This document shows, piece after piece, positions 9,890 through 17,709 of a stretch of DNA of 64,000 bases. The notes under the pieces were generated by a model. It had not been told where the DNA came from. It did no database searches and was given only the letters and a program-made list of their open reading frames with translations. A program made the translations under genes and the position numbers. Numbering within the stretch: the first letter of the stretch is position 1; each line of letters opens with the position of its first letter. The stretch comes from Chitinophaga niabensis. Its GTDB lineage: Bacteria > Bacteroidota > Bacteroidia > Chitinophagales > Chitinophagaceae. The stretch spans positions 5,461,001-5,525,000 of the forward strand of contig NZ_CP154260.1 of NCBI RefSeq assembly GCF_039545795.1. Direction: 5' to 3'.

Positions 9890-10750
9890 ATGAAACCGCG
9901 TTACAAGCCAATTCCATCTGAATCCAACCTGTTCAAAGTGGAGTTCCAGAATACGAGTGAAGTGTTCGACTATCCATGGCATTATCATCCGGAACTGGAG
10001 ATCACTTATATACTGAATGGGAAGGGGGTACGGTATGTGGGGAATACGATAGAGAACTTCTATGAAGACGATCTTGTACTGCTGGGTTCTAACCTGCCAC
10101 ATGCATGGAATCATACAGCAGATCCATCACAGCAGGTGATTGCAATTGTTATTTATCTGAAAGAGGAATTCATTGATAAAACCTGGATGCAGAGCATTGA
10201 GTTTGAAACGGTGCGCAAGTTATTGGAAGCGATGCGAAAAGGGATTAAGATAGATACACAGGTTGCCAGCAGGCTAAAGCCAAAGTTTATTGATCTGCTG
10301 AATGCCTCATCTTTTGAAAGGTTGATGATACTCCTGCAGATATTACAAGAGTTGTCTCTCAATACGGAGTTCCGTTATCTCTGCGAGCAGGAATTTATGG
10401 TTGACCTTAATTTTAACGATAAGGAACGCATTAACGCGGTGTATAAATATATTCAAACGAACTATAAGCAACAGATATCGTTAGCGGACATTGCGTCCAA
10501 GCTGAACATGACGGAGGAATACTTTTCGCGTTTCTTCAGTAAAACAATGAAGAAACCCTTCTTTGAATTTCTAAATGAATATAAGATCAACAGGGCTTGT
10601 AAGTTATTGATCGAAACAGATAAGCAGGTAAGTGAGGTATGTTATGCTTCGGGGTTTGAAAGCCTTCCTTTCTTTTACCGGCAATTTAAAAAGTTCAAGA
10701 ACTGTCAGCCCAAGAATTACAGGCAGGATTATCAAAAGATCTCATTCTGA
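9890..10750 (+). CDS. AraC-family transcriptional regulator with N-terminal cupin
   Basis: The protein has 286 residues from the ATG at 9890. The frame is open to an ATG at 9758, but the added residues do not look like protein, while MKPRYKPIPSESN leads straight into an AraC-binding cupin (DYPWHYHPELEITYILNGKG, about residues 25-100). The last 100 residues carry the paired helix-turn-helix of AraC/XylS proteins (ISLADIASKLNMTEEYFSRFF and SEVCYASGFESLPFFYRQFKK). Such proteins bind a small ligand through the cupin and activate transcription. The gene is divergent from susC, so it most likely controls the glycan operon. The downstream gene starts 227 nt later and is unrelated. Confidence 0.9.
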   Translation: MKPRYKPIPSESNLFKVEFQNTSEVFDYPWHYHPELEITYILNGKGVRYVGNTIENFYEDDLVLLGSNLPHAWNHTADPSQQVIAIVIYLKEEFIDKTWMQSIEFETVRKLLEAMRKGIKIDTQVASRLKPKFIDLLNASSFERLMILLQILQELSLNTEFRYLCEQEFMVDLNFNDKERINAVYKYIQTNYKQQISLADIASKLNMTEEYFSRFFSKTMKKPFFEFLNEYKINRACKLLIETDKQVSEVCYASGFESLPFFYRQFKKFKNCQPKNYRQDYQKISF

Positions 10751-10977
10751 TCACAATTTATTAACCTAACTCAAAGCCCTACATGCAAAAAATGATGCGC
10801 ATCAGTAAACCATAATCCAATAACCCTTTAAACCCTTTTTATCTATTAATCATCTCTGCTAACACGCGGACAGGAGGCTATTTGCCGTATCCTCCCGGTG
10901 GGGGGACTGTCCAAAGCCATTCCTGCAAGGCTTAGTACAGGATCATGTCTTTTACTCAAGTTTATTAAAAAACAATT

Positions 10978-11757
10978 ATGAAAACTTTGTTGAAATTAAC
11001 AACCGGCATAGCGCTGGTGGTCCTGGCCGCTGCATGCCAGAAAGAAAAGGCAGGTACAGCTATTGAAACCCCTAAAGAAAAGGTTTCTTTAACGGAGCTC
11101 TGGGAAAGAATGTATCTGCCCAGCAGCCCATCCGGAGATGCTGCTACTTTTGCCCTTTATGCATCATTGACTGCGAAAGAGCTGGAAGAATTTAATGCTA
11201 TCCGCCTGCAAAAGGATTCTTTGCAATTAGCAAAGAAAATAGCTGCTGACAATAATGGACGGGTGAGTGCGGCTCAGGAAGTGAACATTGGTTTACAGCT
11301 CCGGAAAACAAAAGAAGGCCTGTCCGTGCTGCGGGAAGAAGCAGCTACCAAGTTCAACAAACAAATAAATCAGTTGTCTAAAGCGGAGATCAAGGAGATC
11401 ATCGCATTGCATCAGGCGAAGGAAGGTGATGTTAGTGCCATGTCATGCCCTCTCGTATCCTTCCCCGGAACAACCTCCGTTAAGTGGGCAACCGGGAAAA
11501 GAGCATACGGTTACTATTCTATCGGGAACAGCCCTGGTCCGGACTGCGACTGGGAATTCAGATTCGATGGTTATTACTGGTATGTGTATGGAGCGAACGC
11601 GAGTGCGCGTGCGGTGTTGGACAACTATGGCGGCGTAATATCACGCAGGGTCATTTACTTTAGTGATGGTTATGATACCGGGTATTTACTTGGTTACTGG
11701 GCAACACTTCTTATTGCAGGAGGACCGGCGCAAGTCTATTTAGACGCATTGAACTAA
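10978..11757 (+). CDS. Lipoprotein of unknown function, copy 1 of a tandem pair
   Basis: This 259-residue protein has a lipoprotein signal (VVLAAACQKEK, Cys20). A Lys/Glu-rich helical part follows to about residue 150. The C-terminal domain is aromatic-rich, with CPLVSFPG and DCDWEFRFDGYYWYV, then a DGYDTG segment. The two C-terminal cysteines are shared with the neighbouring copy and may form a disulfide. I do not recognise the family. It is followed after 30 nt by a paralog. The bases just before the ATG (AAAAAACAATT) are identical in both copies. The function is unknown; an envelope location is inferred from the lipobox. Confidence 0.85.
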   Translation: MKTLLKLTTGIALVVLAAACQKEKAGTAIETPKEKVSLTELWERMYLPSSPSGDAATFALYASLTAKELEEFNAIRLQKDSLQLAKKIAADNNGRVSAAQEVNIGLQLRKTKEGLSVLREEAATKFNKQINQLSKAEIKEIIALHQAKEGDVSAMSCPLVSFPGTTSVKWATGKRAYGYYSIGNSPGPDCDWEFRFDGYYWYVYGANASARAVLDNYGGVISRRVIYFSDGYDTGYLLGYWATLLIAGGPAQVYLDALN

Positions 11758-11787
11758 AAAATATTACTGTTTAATTAAAAAACAATT

Positions 11788-12564
11788 ATGAAAACTTTGT
11801 TGAAACTAACCACCGGCGTAGCGCTGATGGTCCTGGCCACTGCATGCCAGAAAGAAAAAACAGGTGCAGCTGTTGAAACACCTAAAGAAAAGGTTTCTTT
11901 AACGGAACTGGTGCAAAAGCTGTCTGCTCCAAACAACCCTGCAGACTTTGCTGCCTTTCAAGCAGCTTATGCGTCGCTAAATGCAGAAGAGCTGCAAAAA
12001 TTCGAAGAGATACGCCTGAAGAACGATTCAGTTTCTTTAACACGGAAAGCAGCAGAGGCCTCCAATGGCCGGATCAGCGCTTCCCAGGAAACACAGATCA
12101 GTGCTGATCTCAGAAGAGCAAAAGACATTCGCGCAGGTGTGTATGCAGCTTCTCTCAGTAAGTTCAATAAGCCATTTAACAAATTGTCTCAGGAAGAAAC
12201 AAACGAACTGTTCAATTCTTTGGAAAAGAAATCTGACTTCACAATTGCTTCATGCCCCACTGCCAGCTATCCATCTACCGCTGCATTCAGAGCATATAGT
12301 GGCCAAAACTACTATGGTATCTGGGATATGGGTACTACCGGAAGTACTGACTGTGATTATGAATATCGCTTCGACGGTTACTATTTTTATGTTGCTGCTC
12401 AAAATGTTGATACCCAGTACCTGCTATGGTCTTTTGGCAGTGCAGTATCACGCAGGCTCATTTATTACACTGATGGCTATGATACCGCTATACTACTTGG
12501 AAAAACCAGGGTAATTTTCTATGTAGTAGTTCCAAGCTGGGCAAGTTTACATATGGTGAATTAA
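11788..12564 (+). CDS. Lipoprotein of unknown function, copy 2 of a tandem pair
   Basis: This 258-residue protein is a paralog of the preceding gene. The lipoprotein signal peptide is almost the same (MKTLLKLTTG, then LATACQKEK), and so is the PKEKVSLTEL segment. The middle has diverged strongly. The C-terminal domain keeps the framework CPTASYPS, DCDYEYRFDGYYFYV, SRRLIYYTDGYDTA. The conserved signal peptide and C-terminal domain with a variable helical middle suggest selection on anchoring and on the aromatic domain. A strong terminator lies directly behind it, so the two copies are probably one transcription unit. The function is unknown. Confidence 0.85.
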   Translation: MKTLLKLTTGVALMVLATACQKEKTGAAVETPKEKVSLTELVQKLSAPNNPADFAAFQAAYASLNAEELQKFEEIRLKNDSVSLTRKAAEASNGRISASQETQISADLRRAKDIRAGVYAASLSKFNKPFNKLSQEETNELFNSLEKKSDFTIASCPTASYPSTAAFRAYSGQNYYGIWDMGTTGSTDCDYEYRFDGYYFYVAAQNVDTQYLLWSFGSAVSRRLIYYTDGYDTAILLGKTRVIFYVVVPSWASLHMVN

Positions 12565-12570
12565 AATGAA

Positions 12571-12608
12571 TACCCCGGTATCCTTTCCGGGCACCGGGGT
12601 ATTTTTTT
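12571..12608 (+). terminator. Intrinsic terminator after the tandem lipoproteins
   Basis: The perfect stem TACCCCGGT / ACCGGGGTA (12571-12579 and 12593-12601) with a 13-nt loop is followed by a run of seven T. Confidence 0.9.
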
Positions 12609-12866
12609 ATTCATCATTACCTTTCCGTAGCAATGTATCCTTTGGTTCAGTTGTTAATAATTCTTTGGGGTTGATCCGTATCTGCTGATCTTTCACATGC
12701 GGGAAGATAGCTTTAGATCCTTTTACTAGCGGGCGTATGTTTTGAAGGATTGCTTTTCGTAATCCAGCGGGTGTAGGTCTTTGCTGTTTTCGATCCTGCT
12801 GTCTCGTGCTTCCTCTTGGGGTTTCTGCCTAGGCAGGCAGCCGCCATGAGGGCGAGGAATATTATC
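12607..12866 (-). pseudogene. Probable decayed small lipoprotein gene with two frameshifts
   Basis: This interval has no open frame over its whole length but looks protein-like on the minus strand when frames are joined. It begins with a lipoprotein-like segment TIIFLALMAAACL (about 12840-12875). It continues in another frame as QEEARDSRIENSKDLHPLDY, and ends in a third frame as IFPHVKDQQIRINPKELL...LLRKGNDE with a TAA at 12607-12609. The first break coincides with a CTGCCTGCCTAGGCAG stretch, a plausible slippage site. No good start codon precedes the hydrophobic part. The reading is inference; it may simply be non-coding. Confidence 0.35.
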
Positions 12867-12883
12867 GTGAGTTGAGGACGGGG

Positions 12884-13405
12884 CTAGCGTATAAATACCT
12901 GAATCCTTTCTCTCCTGCTTTCTACAGAGAGATCTTCTTTAATGGTAAGTACAGGGCAGGTTAGTTCCTTCATCCATGCTTCATGTACGGCAAGACTTCT
13001 TCTCGGCGTATCCGTATCATAACTGGCTGCCCAGTCCATGAACTCTTCGTATTCCTTTTTTCTTTCAGGATTTGTGTAAATAACATCTCCATATCTTTCG
13101 AATTCTCTCTTTCTTAATCTCTCCAGTCTGATCTCCGGAGGGAGATACAGAAAAACAGCGTAATCGAAAATGGTTGTCCATTCTTCTCCCCAGCTTACAA
13201 GGGAACCGCCTATGATGAAATTTTCGAGTTTGTCTATATCTGCCTTTAGCATGTTGTTCCTTCTTTCAGGGAGGCGCTTAATTGTAAAGGGCGTTTCCCA
13301 GAAGTAATCGTCTGTATCAAAATAGGAGATGTTCAGCGCAGCGGAGAGGTCTTTGCCTTGTGTGGTAGAACCTACACCTGATGCGCCGAAGATGAGTATT
13401 TTCAT
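12884..13405 (-). CDS. P-loop NTPase / small-molecule kinase-like protein
   Basis: This 173-residue protein starts MKILIFGASGVGSTTQGK, a Walker A loop at residues 7-15. An adenylate- or shikimate-kinase-like core follows, with FDTDDYFW (substrate-side acidic motif) and a lid-like Arg-rich segment (RLERLRKREFERYG). Proteins like this are usually annotated as AAA or adenylate-kinase-family ATPases of unknown substrate. The ATG is 1 nt after the stop of the nucleotidyltransferase gene, so the two are co-transcribed and may act together. The substrate is unknown. Confidence 0.8.
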   Translation of the reverse strand: MKILIFGASGVGSTTQGKDLSAALNISYFDTDDYFWETPFTIKRLPERRNNMLKADIDKLENFIIGGSLVSWGEEWTTIFDYAVFLYLPPEIRLERLRKREFERYGDVIYTNPERKKEYEEFMDWAASYDTDTPRRSLAVHEAWMKELTCPVLTIKEDLSVESRRERIQVFIR

Positions 13406-13406
13406 G

Positions 13407-14279
13407 CTATATCCGTGCGTTTTTATCGAGGTGTTTGATTTTATGTAGATAAGCTGTTATCGTTTCATCCAGTTCCTTCGGGTAAGTATAATTTAGCTCT
13501 GCCGCGATGGCTGTGCCTAATTCCCTTACTACTTCCGCATAAGCAAACAAAGCCCTCCAGTTATCTTCTATATCTGCTCCCGTAAAGGTAGCTTCTATCC
13601 TTTTCCAGAGATCCGGTTCGAGGTATTGCTTGAACAGCCGGCCATACTTGTTGGGATTGAGCTGCCAGTTGTGCTGCATACCAATGTACCATTCAATGAT
13701 CTTCTGAAAATCTTCAAAGCGCATAATGCTATCCCCTACATATTTGGCATAGAACAGTTGATCCCGCCAGAGGCATTTGGCGATATAGGGCATGCAGAAC
13801 CAGGCATCATTTATGAAATACTGGAATTCCTGCTCTGTTGGTTTTGCGATGGTGACGGATTTGCCGGTTGGTTGTTTCATTCCTTTGGTGAGGCCGTCTT
13901 TATCCAGCAGTATTTTGTATCCTACGTCCCAATCTTCCTGCAGGTCTGGCTTATTGACCTGTTCCATGAATTTATCTATGGCGTAGAGTTTGAAATCTAT
14001 CTTTATGTAATCGTCATAGAAGACCATGCGCATGGCGTTTTCTCCATCAAAGGCTTCTTCGTTCTCAACAACTACGGATACGGGATGGCCGAAAGTTTTC
14101 AACCAGGTATCATCTTTGAGGAATTCAGGCAGGTCACTCACTACGAATTCTATATCATAGTCTGATAAGAGGTCTGCGACACCATTCGCGCGGGAGCTGG
14201 TGAGGAGGATGACGCGGATGGCGGGGGTGTTTTGGGCCCAGGTGGTTACTTCTTGTAATATCTGTGTTTCCGTTCTCAT
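13407..14279 (-). CDS. Aminoglycoside 6-adenylyltransferase-like nucleotidyltransferase
   Basis: This 290-residue protein matches the ANT(6)/AadK layout. The N-terminal nucleotidyltransferase domain has LTSSRANG (about residues 26-33) followed by SDYDIEFVV, with the metal-binding Asp pair DxD about residues 40-42. A third acidic site follows in IKIDFKLY. The helical C-terminal domain has the WFCMPYIAKCLWRDQLFYAKY block typical of the family. Length fits (about 285-300). Family members transfer AMP to streptomycin or related compounds. Whether this chromosomal copy gives resistance cannot be told from sequence. It is the first gene of a two-gene unit with a P-loop kinase-like protein. Confidence 0.85.
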   Translation of the reverse strand: MRTETQILQEVTTWAQNTPAIRVILLTSSRANGVADLLSDYDIEFVVSDLPEFLKDDTWLKTFGHPVSVVVENEEAFDGENAMRMVFYDDYIKIDFKLYAIDKFMEQVNKPDLQEDWDVGYKILLDKDGLTKGMKQPTGKSVTIAKPTEQEFQYFINDAWFCMPYIAKCLWRDQLFYAKYVGDSIMRFEDFQKIIEWYIGMQHNWQLNPNKYGRLFKQYLEPDLWKRIEATFTGADIEDNWRALFAYAEVVRELGTAIAAELNYTYPKELDETITAYLHKIKHLDKNARI

Positions 14280-14293
14280 GTTTCGCCTATAAA

Positions 14294-14467
14294 TTAAAAG
14301 TTACACCCCTGCTGAAAAAATAAGCCGCTGGGTATATGTTGCGACTGAACAGCAGGATCTGCACCCAAAGTACCTTCACTACTCTTTTGCATACCACCTG
14401 CGCAACCAGACAGGGCTAATATGGCTATAAAGCATGCTGTTTTTCTTATTCTATTCAACTTTATCAT
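14294..14467 (-). CDS. Small lipoprotein, 57 residues
   Basis: An ATG at 14467 opens a 57-codon frame ending TAA at 14294. It encodes basic residues (MIKLNRIRK), a hydrophobic stretch (FIAILAL) and a clean lipobox LSGC (Cys22), then a short polar mature part with one more Cys near the end (QQGCNF). The signal peptide is very convincing, while the mature part of 36 residues has no recognisable domain. It lies upstream of the nucleotidyltransferase on the same strand with a 14-nt gap, so it may head that transcript. Confidence 0.65.
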   Translation of the reverse strand: MIKLNRIRKTACFIAILALSGCAGGMQKSSEGTLGADPAVQSQHIPSGLFFQQGCNF

Positions 14468-14605
14468 TATTATCCAACTGGCTCATTACTAGGCTCTTTT
14501 ATTGCTTCATTTTCCTTGTATCGTTCCATAAAGGTAAGTTATGTTGAAAATTTGTAGTGTCGATTAAATCGATTAATTTAAACTGGTCCCTAATTCCAAC
14601 ATCTT

Positions 14606-16411
14606 ATGTCTGCAAAACCCTTTTTCTTACTTCTGCTTCTTCCGGCAATGGCCATGGGGCAACAACATCCTGACAGCATAGTTTTAGAGAAGATCAATAC
14701 GGCAGGCAAACACTCATCGATACCGGCTATTTTAACACAACTTTCCGATGTTTACGGGCCTAGGCTTCTGGGTACCTCAAATTATTACCATGCTGCCAAA
14801 TGGGCCAAAGAACAAATAAAACTATCCGGAGCAGATACTGCCTACTTTGAGTCTTTCGATCAGCAGTACCGGGGCTGGAATGTTCAATCGTTCAATATGG
14901 AAATGATCTCCCCCGGCTACATGCACATTATTGCTTATCCGCTGGCTTATACTAAAAGTACACCGGGAACAATTGAAGCGGGTGTAATGTATGTGGAAAA
15001 TATAGACAGCTTACAATACTTCCGGGGGAAACTCAGGGGTAAGATACTTTTACTGGGGCAGGATTTCATCCCTGTAAGATCATCACAGGAAATCCGTACA
15101 ACAAAGATATCGGAGGAATTATTACAACAAGCTGCGGATAATCCGGATCCAAATGATCTGCTCATTGGTTATCATAGCAGGCGCTCCACCAGTCAGGCTA
15201 TTCGGAGCCAGGAATTAAGAAGAACAACACTGGCAGCATTCTTTCAATTCTGTGCGTCTGAGGGAGTAGCCGCTCTGGTAGAGCCAAGCGATTATCCCTA
15301 CGGCATCCTGCATGCAGATGGTAATCACCATATTCCCTCTTATACAAAACAAAGCGACATACAACCTATCGCATCCTTTGTTATGGCCAATGAGCATTTT
15401 GGCAGGTTGGCGAGATTAATAAAAACAGGTATCCAACCTGTTATCAGACTTCATCTTAACACTACCTTCAACTATGATCCGGCGTTCAATGTAAATGTAA
15501 TAGGCGTATTAAATGGTCAATCACAACAACAGGTGATCATTGGTGCGCACATGGATTCATGGCATGGTGGAACAGGGGCGGTAGACAATGCCGCCGGCTG
15601 CGCCGTAATGATGGAAGCCATCAGGCTTTTGAAAGCGGCAGGCATAAAGCCAAAGCGAAGTATAAAGATCTGTTTATGGGGTGGTGAAGAGCAAATCTTT
15701 GCAGGTTCAAGATCTTATATTGCACAGCATGTTGGTGACCTTGATAATGGGCAACCGCAAAAAGATTTTTCAACCATATCTGCTTATTTTAACCTCGATA
15801 ATGGCACAGGAAAGATCCGTGGTATTTATGCACAAGGGAATAGCAAGGTCAAGGCCATATTCGAAGAATACCTTTCTCCTTTTTCTTCAACAGTTACACT
15901 GCAAAATGCGAATCAAACAGATCACGAATTATTTGATGCGTTGAATATCCCGGCATTTCAATTCATCCAGGACCCTTTAAATTACATCTCTGCCGTTCAC
16001 CATACATCGATGGATGTAATGGAATATGTTGATCAAACTGCATTAAAAGAAAATGCGGTGATCGTAGCTTACCTGATCTACAAAGTAGCCATGCGGGAAG
16101 ATCTGCTGCCACGGAGGGATTTCATCAGCATCCTGCCCAGTATGAAAGGGAACACTACTTTTTTCCTGAAAGGATTTGATAACGCCAGGGCTGTTTCCAT
16201 GGCCAGCGACTTTAATAACTGGAATATGTTCGGTACCCCTCTGGCTAAAGTTGCAGGCGGATGGACTTGTAAACTGGATCTTCCACCTGGAAGATATTTA
16301 TACAAATACATTGTTGATGGGAGCTGGACAGCAGATCCTTTAACACCCGTTGAAAAATTGTTGAAAGACGGCAAGGGCCATACGGGGCTAAATGAGTTAA
16401 TTGTAAAATAA
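14606..16411 (+). CDS. M28-family metallopeptidase with C-terminal AMPK-type glycogen-binding-like domain
   Basis: This 601-residue protein has a signal peptide (ending AMAMGQQ). The M28 zinc ligands are visible: His315 in GAHMDSW, Asp327 in VDNAAG, Glu361-Glu362 in GGEEQ, an Asp in YFNLDNGTG and a His in AVHHTSMD. A protease-associated-like segment precedes the catalytic part (about residues 130-250). From about residue 515 the chain becomes a beta-sandwich with SDFNNWN and LPPGRYLYKYIVDGSW, which is the AMPK glycogen-binding/CBM48 pattern. That tail is not part of ordinary M28 peptidases. It probably acts outside the cytoplasm as an aminopeptidase or carboxypeptidase. The gene is convergent with the uvrA remnant and shares a terminator with it. 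Confidence 0.88.
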   Translation: MSAKPFFLLLLLPAMAMGQQHPDSIVLEKINTAGKHSSIPAILTQLSDVYGPRLLGTSNYYHAAKWAKEQIKLSGADTAYFESFDQQYRGWNVQSFNMEMISPGYMHIIAYPLAYTKSTPGTIEAGVMYVENIDSLQYFRGKLRGKILLLGQDFIPVRSSQEIRTTKISEELLQQAADNPDPNDLLIGYHSRRSTSQAIRSQELRRTTLAAFFQFCASEGVAALVEPSDYPYGILHADGNHHIPSYTKQSDIQPIASFVMANEHFGRLARLIKTGIQPVIRLHLNTTFNYDPAFNVNVIGVLNGQSQQQVIIGAHMDSWHGGTGAVDNAAGCAVMMEAIRLLKAAGIKPKRSIKICLWGGEEQIFAGSRSYIAQHVGDLDNGQPQKDFSTISAYFNLDNGTGKIRGIYAQGNSKVKAIFEEYLSPFSSTVTLQNANQTDHELFDALNIPAFQFIQDPLNYISAVHHTSMDVMEYVDQTALKENAVIVAYLIYKVAMREDLLPRRDFISILPSMKGNTTFFLKGFDNARAVSMASDFNNWNMFGTPLAKVAGGWTCKLDLPPGRYLYKYIVDGSWTADPLTPVEKLLKDGKGHTGLNELIVK

Positions 16412-16439
16412 GGCCCGCAATTGCGAGCCTTATTTTTAT
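16410..16439. terminator. Bidirectional terminator between M28 peptidase and uvrA remnant
   Basis: AAGGCCCGCAATTGCGAGCCTT forms a stem with one mismatch. It has a T-rich tail on the plus strand (TATTTTTA) and on the minus strand (TTATTTTA). It begins inside the peptidase stop codon and overlaps the last codons of the uvrA remnant. Confidence 0.75.
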
Positions 16440-16510
16440 AAAAATTTCCCTGTATAACTCTCTTTCACTTTCTTCAACCCTTCCGGTACTCCTGCGTACA
16501 GCAAAGTACC
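16436..16510 (-). pseudogene. Displaced 3' end of uvrA (about 24 codons)
   Basis: Read on the minus strand this encodes a C-terminus identical over 22 residues to that of the intact UvrA in this window (ends [10 protein letters not shown], then TAA at 16436). The nucleotide match is 59 of 66 over those codons, and all seven differences are synonymous, so this is an old or foreign allele rather than a fresh duplication. Upstream of these codons the similarity ends. It marks one edge of the rhs cassette. The other edge is the real uvrA end at 25779. Confidence 0.85.
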
Positions 16511-16563
16511 CCTTAATACTTATCCAGAACTAGAATTTGTACCCCGGCGGCTCGGCCGGGAGC

Positions 16564-16965
16564 TCACTGTTTCAAGTACAGATTTCGCAACCAATATAAT
16601 AGTACAACAATGAACATGAAAGCGGAACCTATCATCCCCCAAAAATCATCCCCCTCCTTCCCTGTACCTTCCATTGCATACCAATCATCATTCTGATTAT
16701 AATACAATTCGATTTGATCTCCTATCTTGTATTTCACACGTTGACTATAAGTCAAATTCACATGATGAACCTCTTCATGATGCATGAAGACTAACGAACT
16801 TCTTCTCTTTGATTTATTACAATCAACTTGAGTTATTGTAACTGAAATTAAATTCTCCTTACGAATTGTATTTCTACGTAAATTATATTTATGATAACTT
16901 ATTGAAAAGAGGAACAATGAAATAAGAATAAGTATCAGTATCAAAAATGTGTTCTTCGATATCAT
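16564..16965 (-). CDS. DUF3592-like two-TM membrane protein
   Basis: This 133-residue protein has an N-terminal transmembrane segment (about 7-25) and a C-terminal one (about 108-126). Between them is a beta-rich part (VTITQVDCNK ... IGDQIELYYNQNDDW) like the DUF3592 fold. It lies at the downstream end of the rhs cassette on the same strand as the rhs genes, but is separated from them by a terminator and a broken regulator. Small membrane proteins in such places are sometimes immunity proteins; that is inference only. The coding bases are more AT-rich than in neighbouring housekeeping genes. Confidence 0.6.
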   Translation of the reverse strand: MISKNTFLILILILISLFLFSISYHKYNLRRNTIRKENLISVTITQVDCNKSKRRSSLVFMHHEEVHHVNLTYSQRVKYKIGDQIELYYNQNDDWYAMEGTGKEGDDFWGMIGSAFMFIVVLLYWLRNLYLKQ

Positions 16966-16976
16966 ATAGATTTTTT

Positions 16977-17179
16977 ATTAAGGTCGTATCTAAAATAGCC
17001 GATGCCCTCGAAGTATCTATCGATTACCTCATCGGTAAAACTAAATGGAACTGGATAAACAGGCGCTTAAGCGCCTGGAAGATATATCCCAACTACCGGA
17101 GGAGAATAGAAAGTTTATTCTCAACCTCCTCGATATGGCACTCAGGGACTTTAAAGTAAAAAAAGTGCATAACCAGTAA
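16977..17179 (+). pseudogene. XRE-family regulator fragment, 5'-truncated and frameshifted
   Basis: The segment encodes the end of a helix-turn-helix regulator: SKIADALEVSIDYLIGKT is the classic C-terminal part of the XRE DNA-binding domain. Then, after a frameshift near 17041-17050, comes ELDKQALKRLEDI ... ENRKFILNLLDMALRDFK with a TAA at 17177. That second part is the usual dimerisation helix pair of these Bacteroidota regulators. The N-terminal half of the HTH is missing. The gene is therefore dead twice over. Confidence 0.75.
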
Positions 17180-17180
17180 T

Positions 17181-17219
17181 AACAGCAAAGCCCCGCAGTC
17201 GCGGGGGCTTTGCTGTTTT
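17181..17219. terminator. Strong hairpin terminator in the rhs cassette
   Basis: AACAGCAAAGCCCC / GGGGCTTTGCTGTT forms a 14-bp stem with GCAGTCGCG as loop and a T-rich end. It follows the XRE fragment on the plus strand and the 155-residue gene on the minus strand, so it can serve both. Confidence 0.85.
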
Positions 17220-17235
17220 ATGAGAACATACTTCG

Positions 17236-17703
17236 TCAATAAGATACTACTTCACTTTTCTCTAATGTAATTTTACCTTCTGGCTGTTTTATCGTATAAA
17301 AATAAAGACGCCCACCACCATAGGTAAAATCAAGTTGGCCACCTTTATTCTCAAAAATATAATCCATTACGGGCACAATTATAAATTTCCCCCTAATACT
17401 TTTAGACTCTATTTTCACCAAGTGTTGCAATTCGTTTTTGGGAAGAGCCCCTTTAAGACTATCATCCCAATAAATAACTTTATACTTCCCGCTAAAATTA
17501 AATATCGCAGAACTATCATCACACGCAATATAAATAGGCCCGCTTATAAACTTCCTTCTCTCTGTACCTCCTTTAATACCACGCTCTATCCTAGATAAGT
17601 GTTCATTTAAAGCTAAAGAATAAAGCTTTGAGGTATCTTGTAACTTAAACTGTGGGCTCTGCGTCAATGCCATCAACACTGCACTCAATATACATACTAA
17701 CAT
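17236..17703 (-). CDS. Secreted protein next to the rhs toxin-like gene, candidate immunity protein
   Basis: This 155-residue protein starts with a hydrophobic stretch (LVCILSAVLMAL) that could be a signal peptide. The mature part has no domain I recognise. It contains GPIYIACDDSSAIF, VIYWDDSLKG and a beta-rich end (LDFTYGGGRLYFYTIKQ). Its ATG lies 6 nt after the stop of the rhs gene whose C-terminus is JAB-like, the position where immunity genes usually lie in polymorphic toxin systems. Its low similarity to known families would fit such a role. The role is inferred from position alone. Confidence 0.6.
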   Translation of the reverse strand: MLVCILSAVLMALTQSPQFKLQDTSKLYSLALNEHLSRIERGIKGGTERRKFISGPIYIACDDSSAIFNFSGKYKVIYWDDSLKGALPKNELQHLVKIESKSIRGKFIIVPVMDYIFENKGGQLDFTYGGGRLYFYTIKQPEGKITLEKSEVVSY

Positions 17704-17709
17704 AATAAG

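Noticed and set aside
10751..10977. Possible regulatory RNA before the tandem lipoproteins
   Set aside because: A GC-rich stretch is present near 10890 but no stable paired structure or known motif could be supported.
13626..14165. A 179-codon open frame antisense to the ANT(6)-like gene
   Set aside because: The nucleotidyltransferase has its motifs in order; the antisense frame has none.
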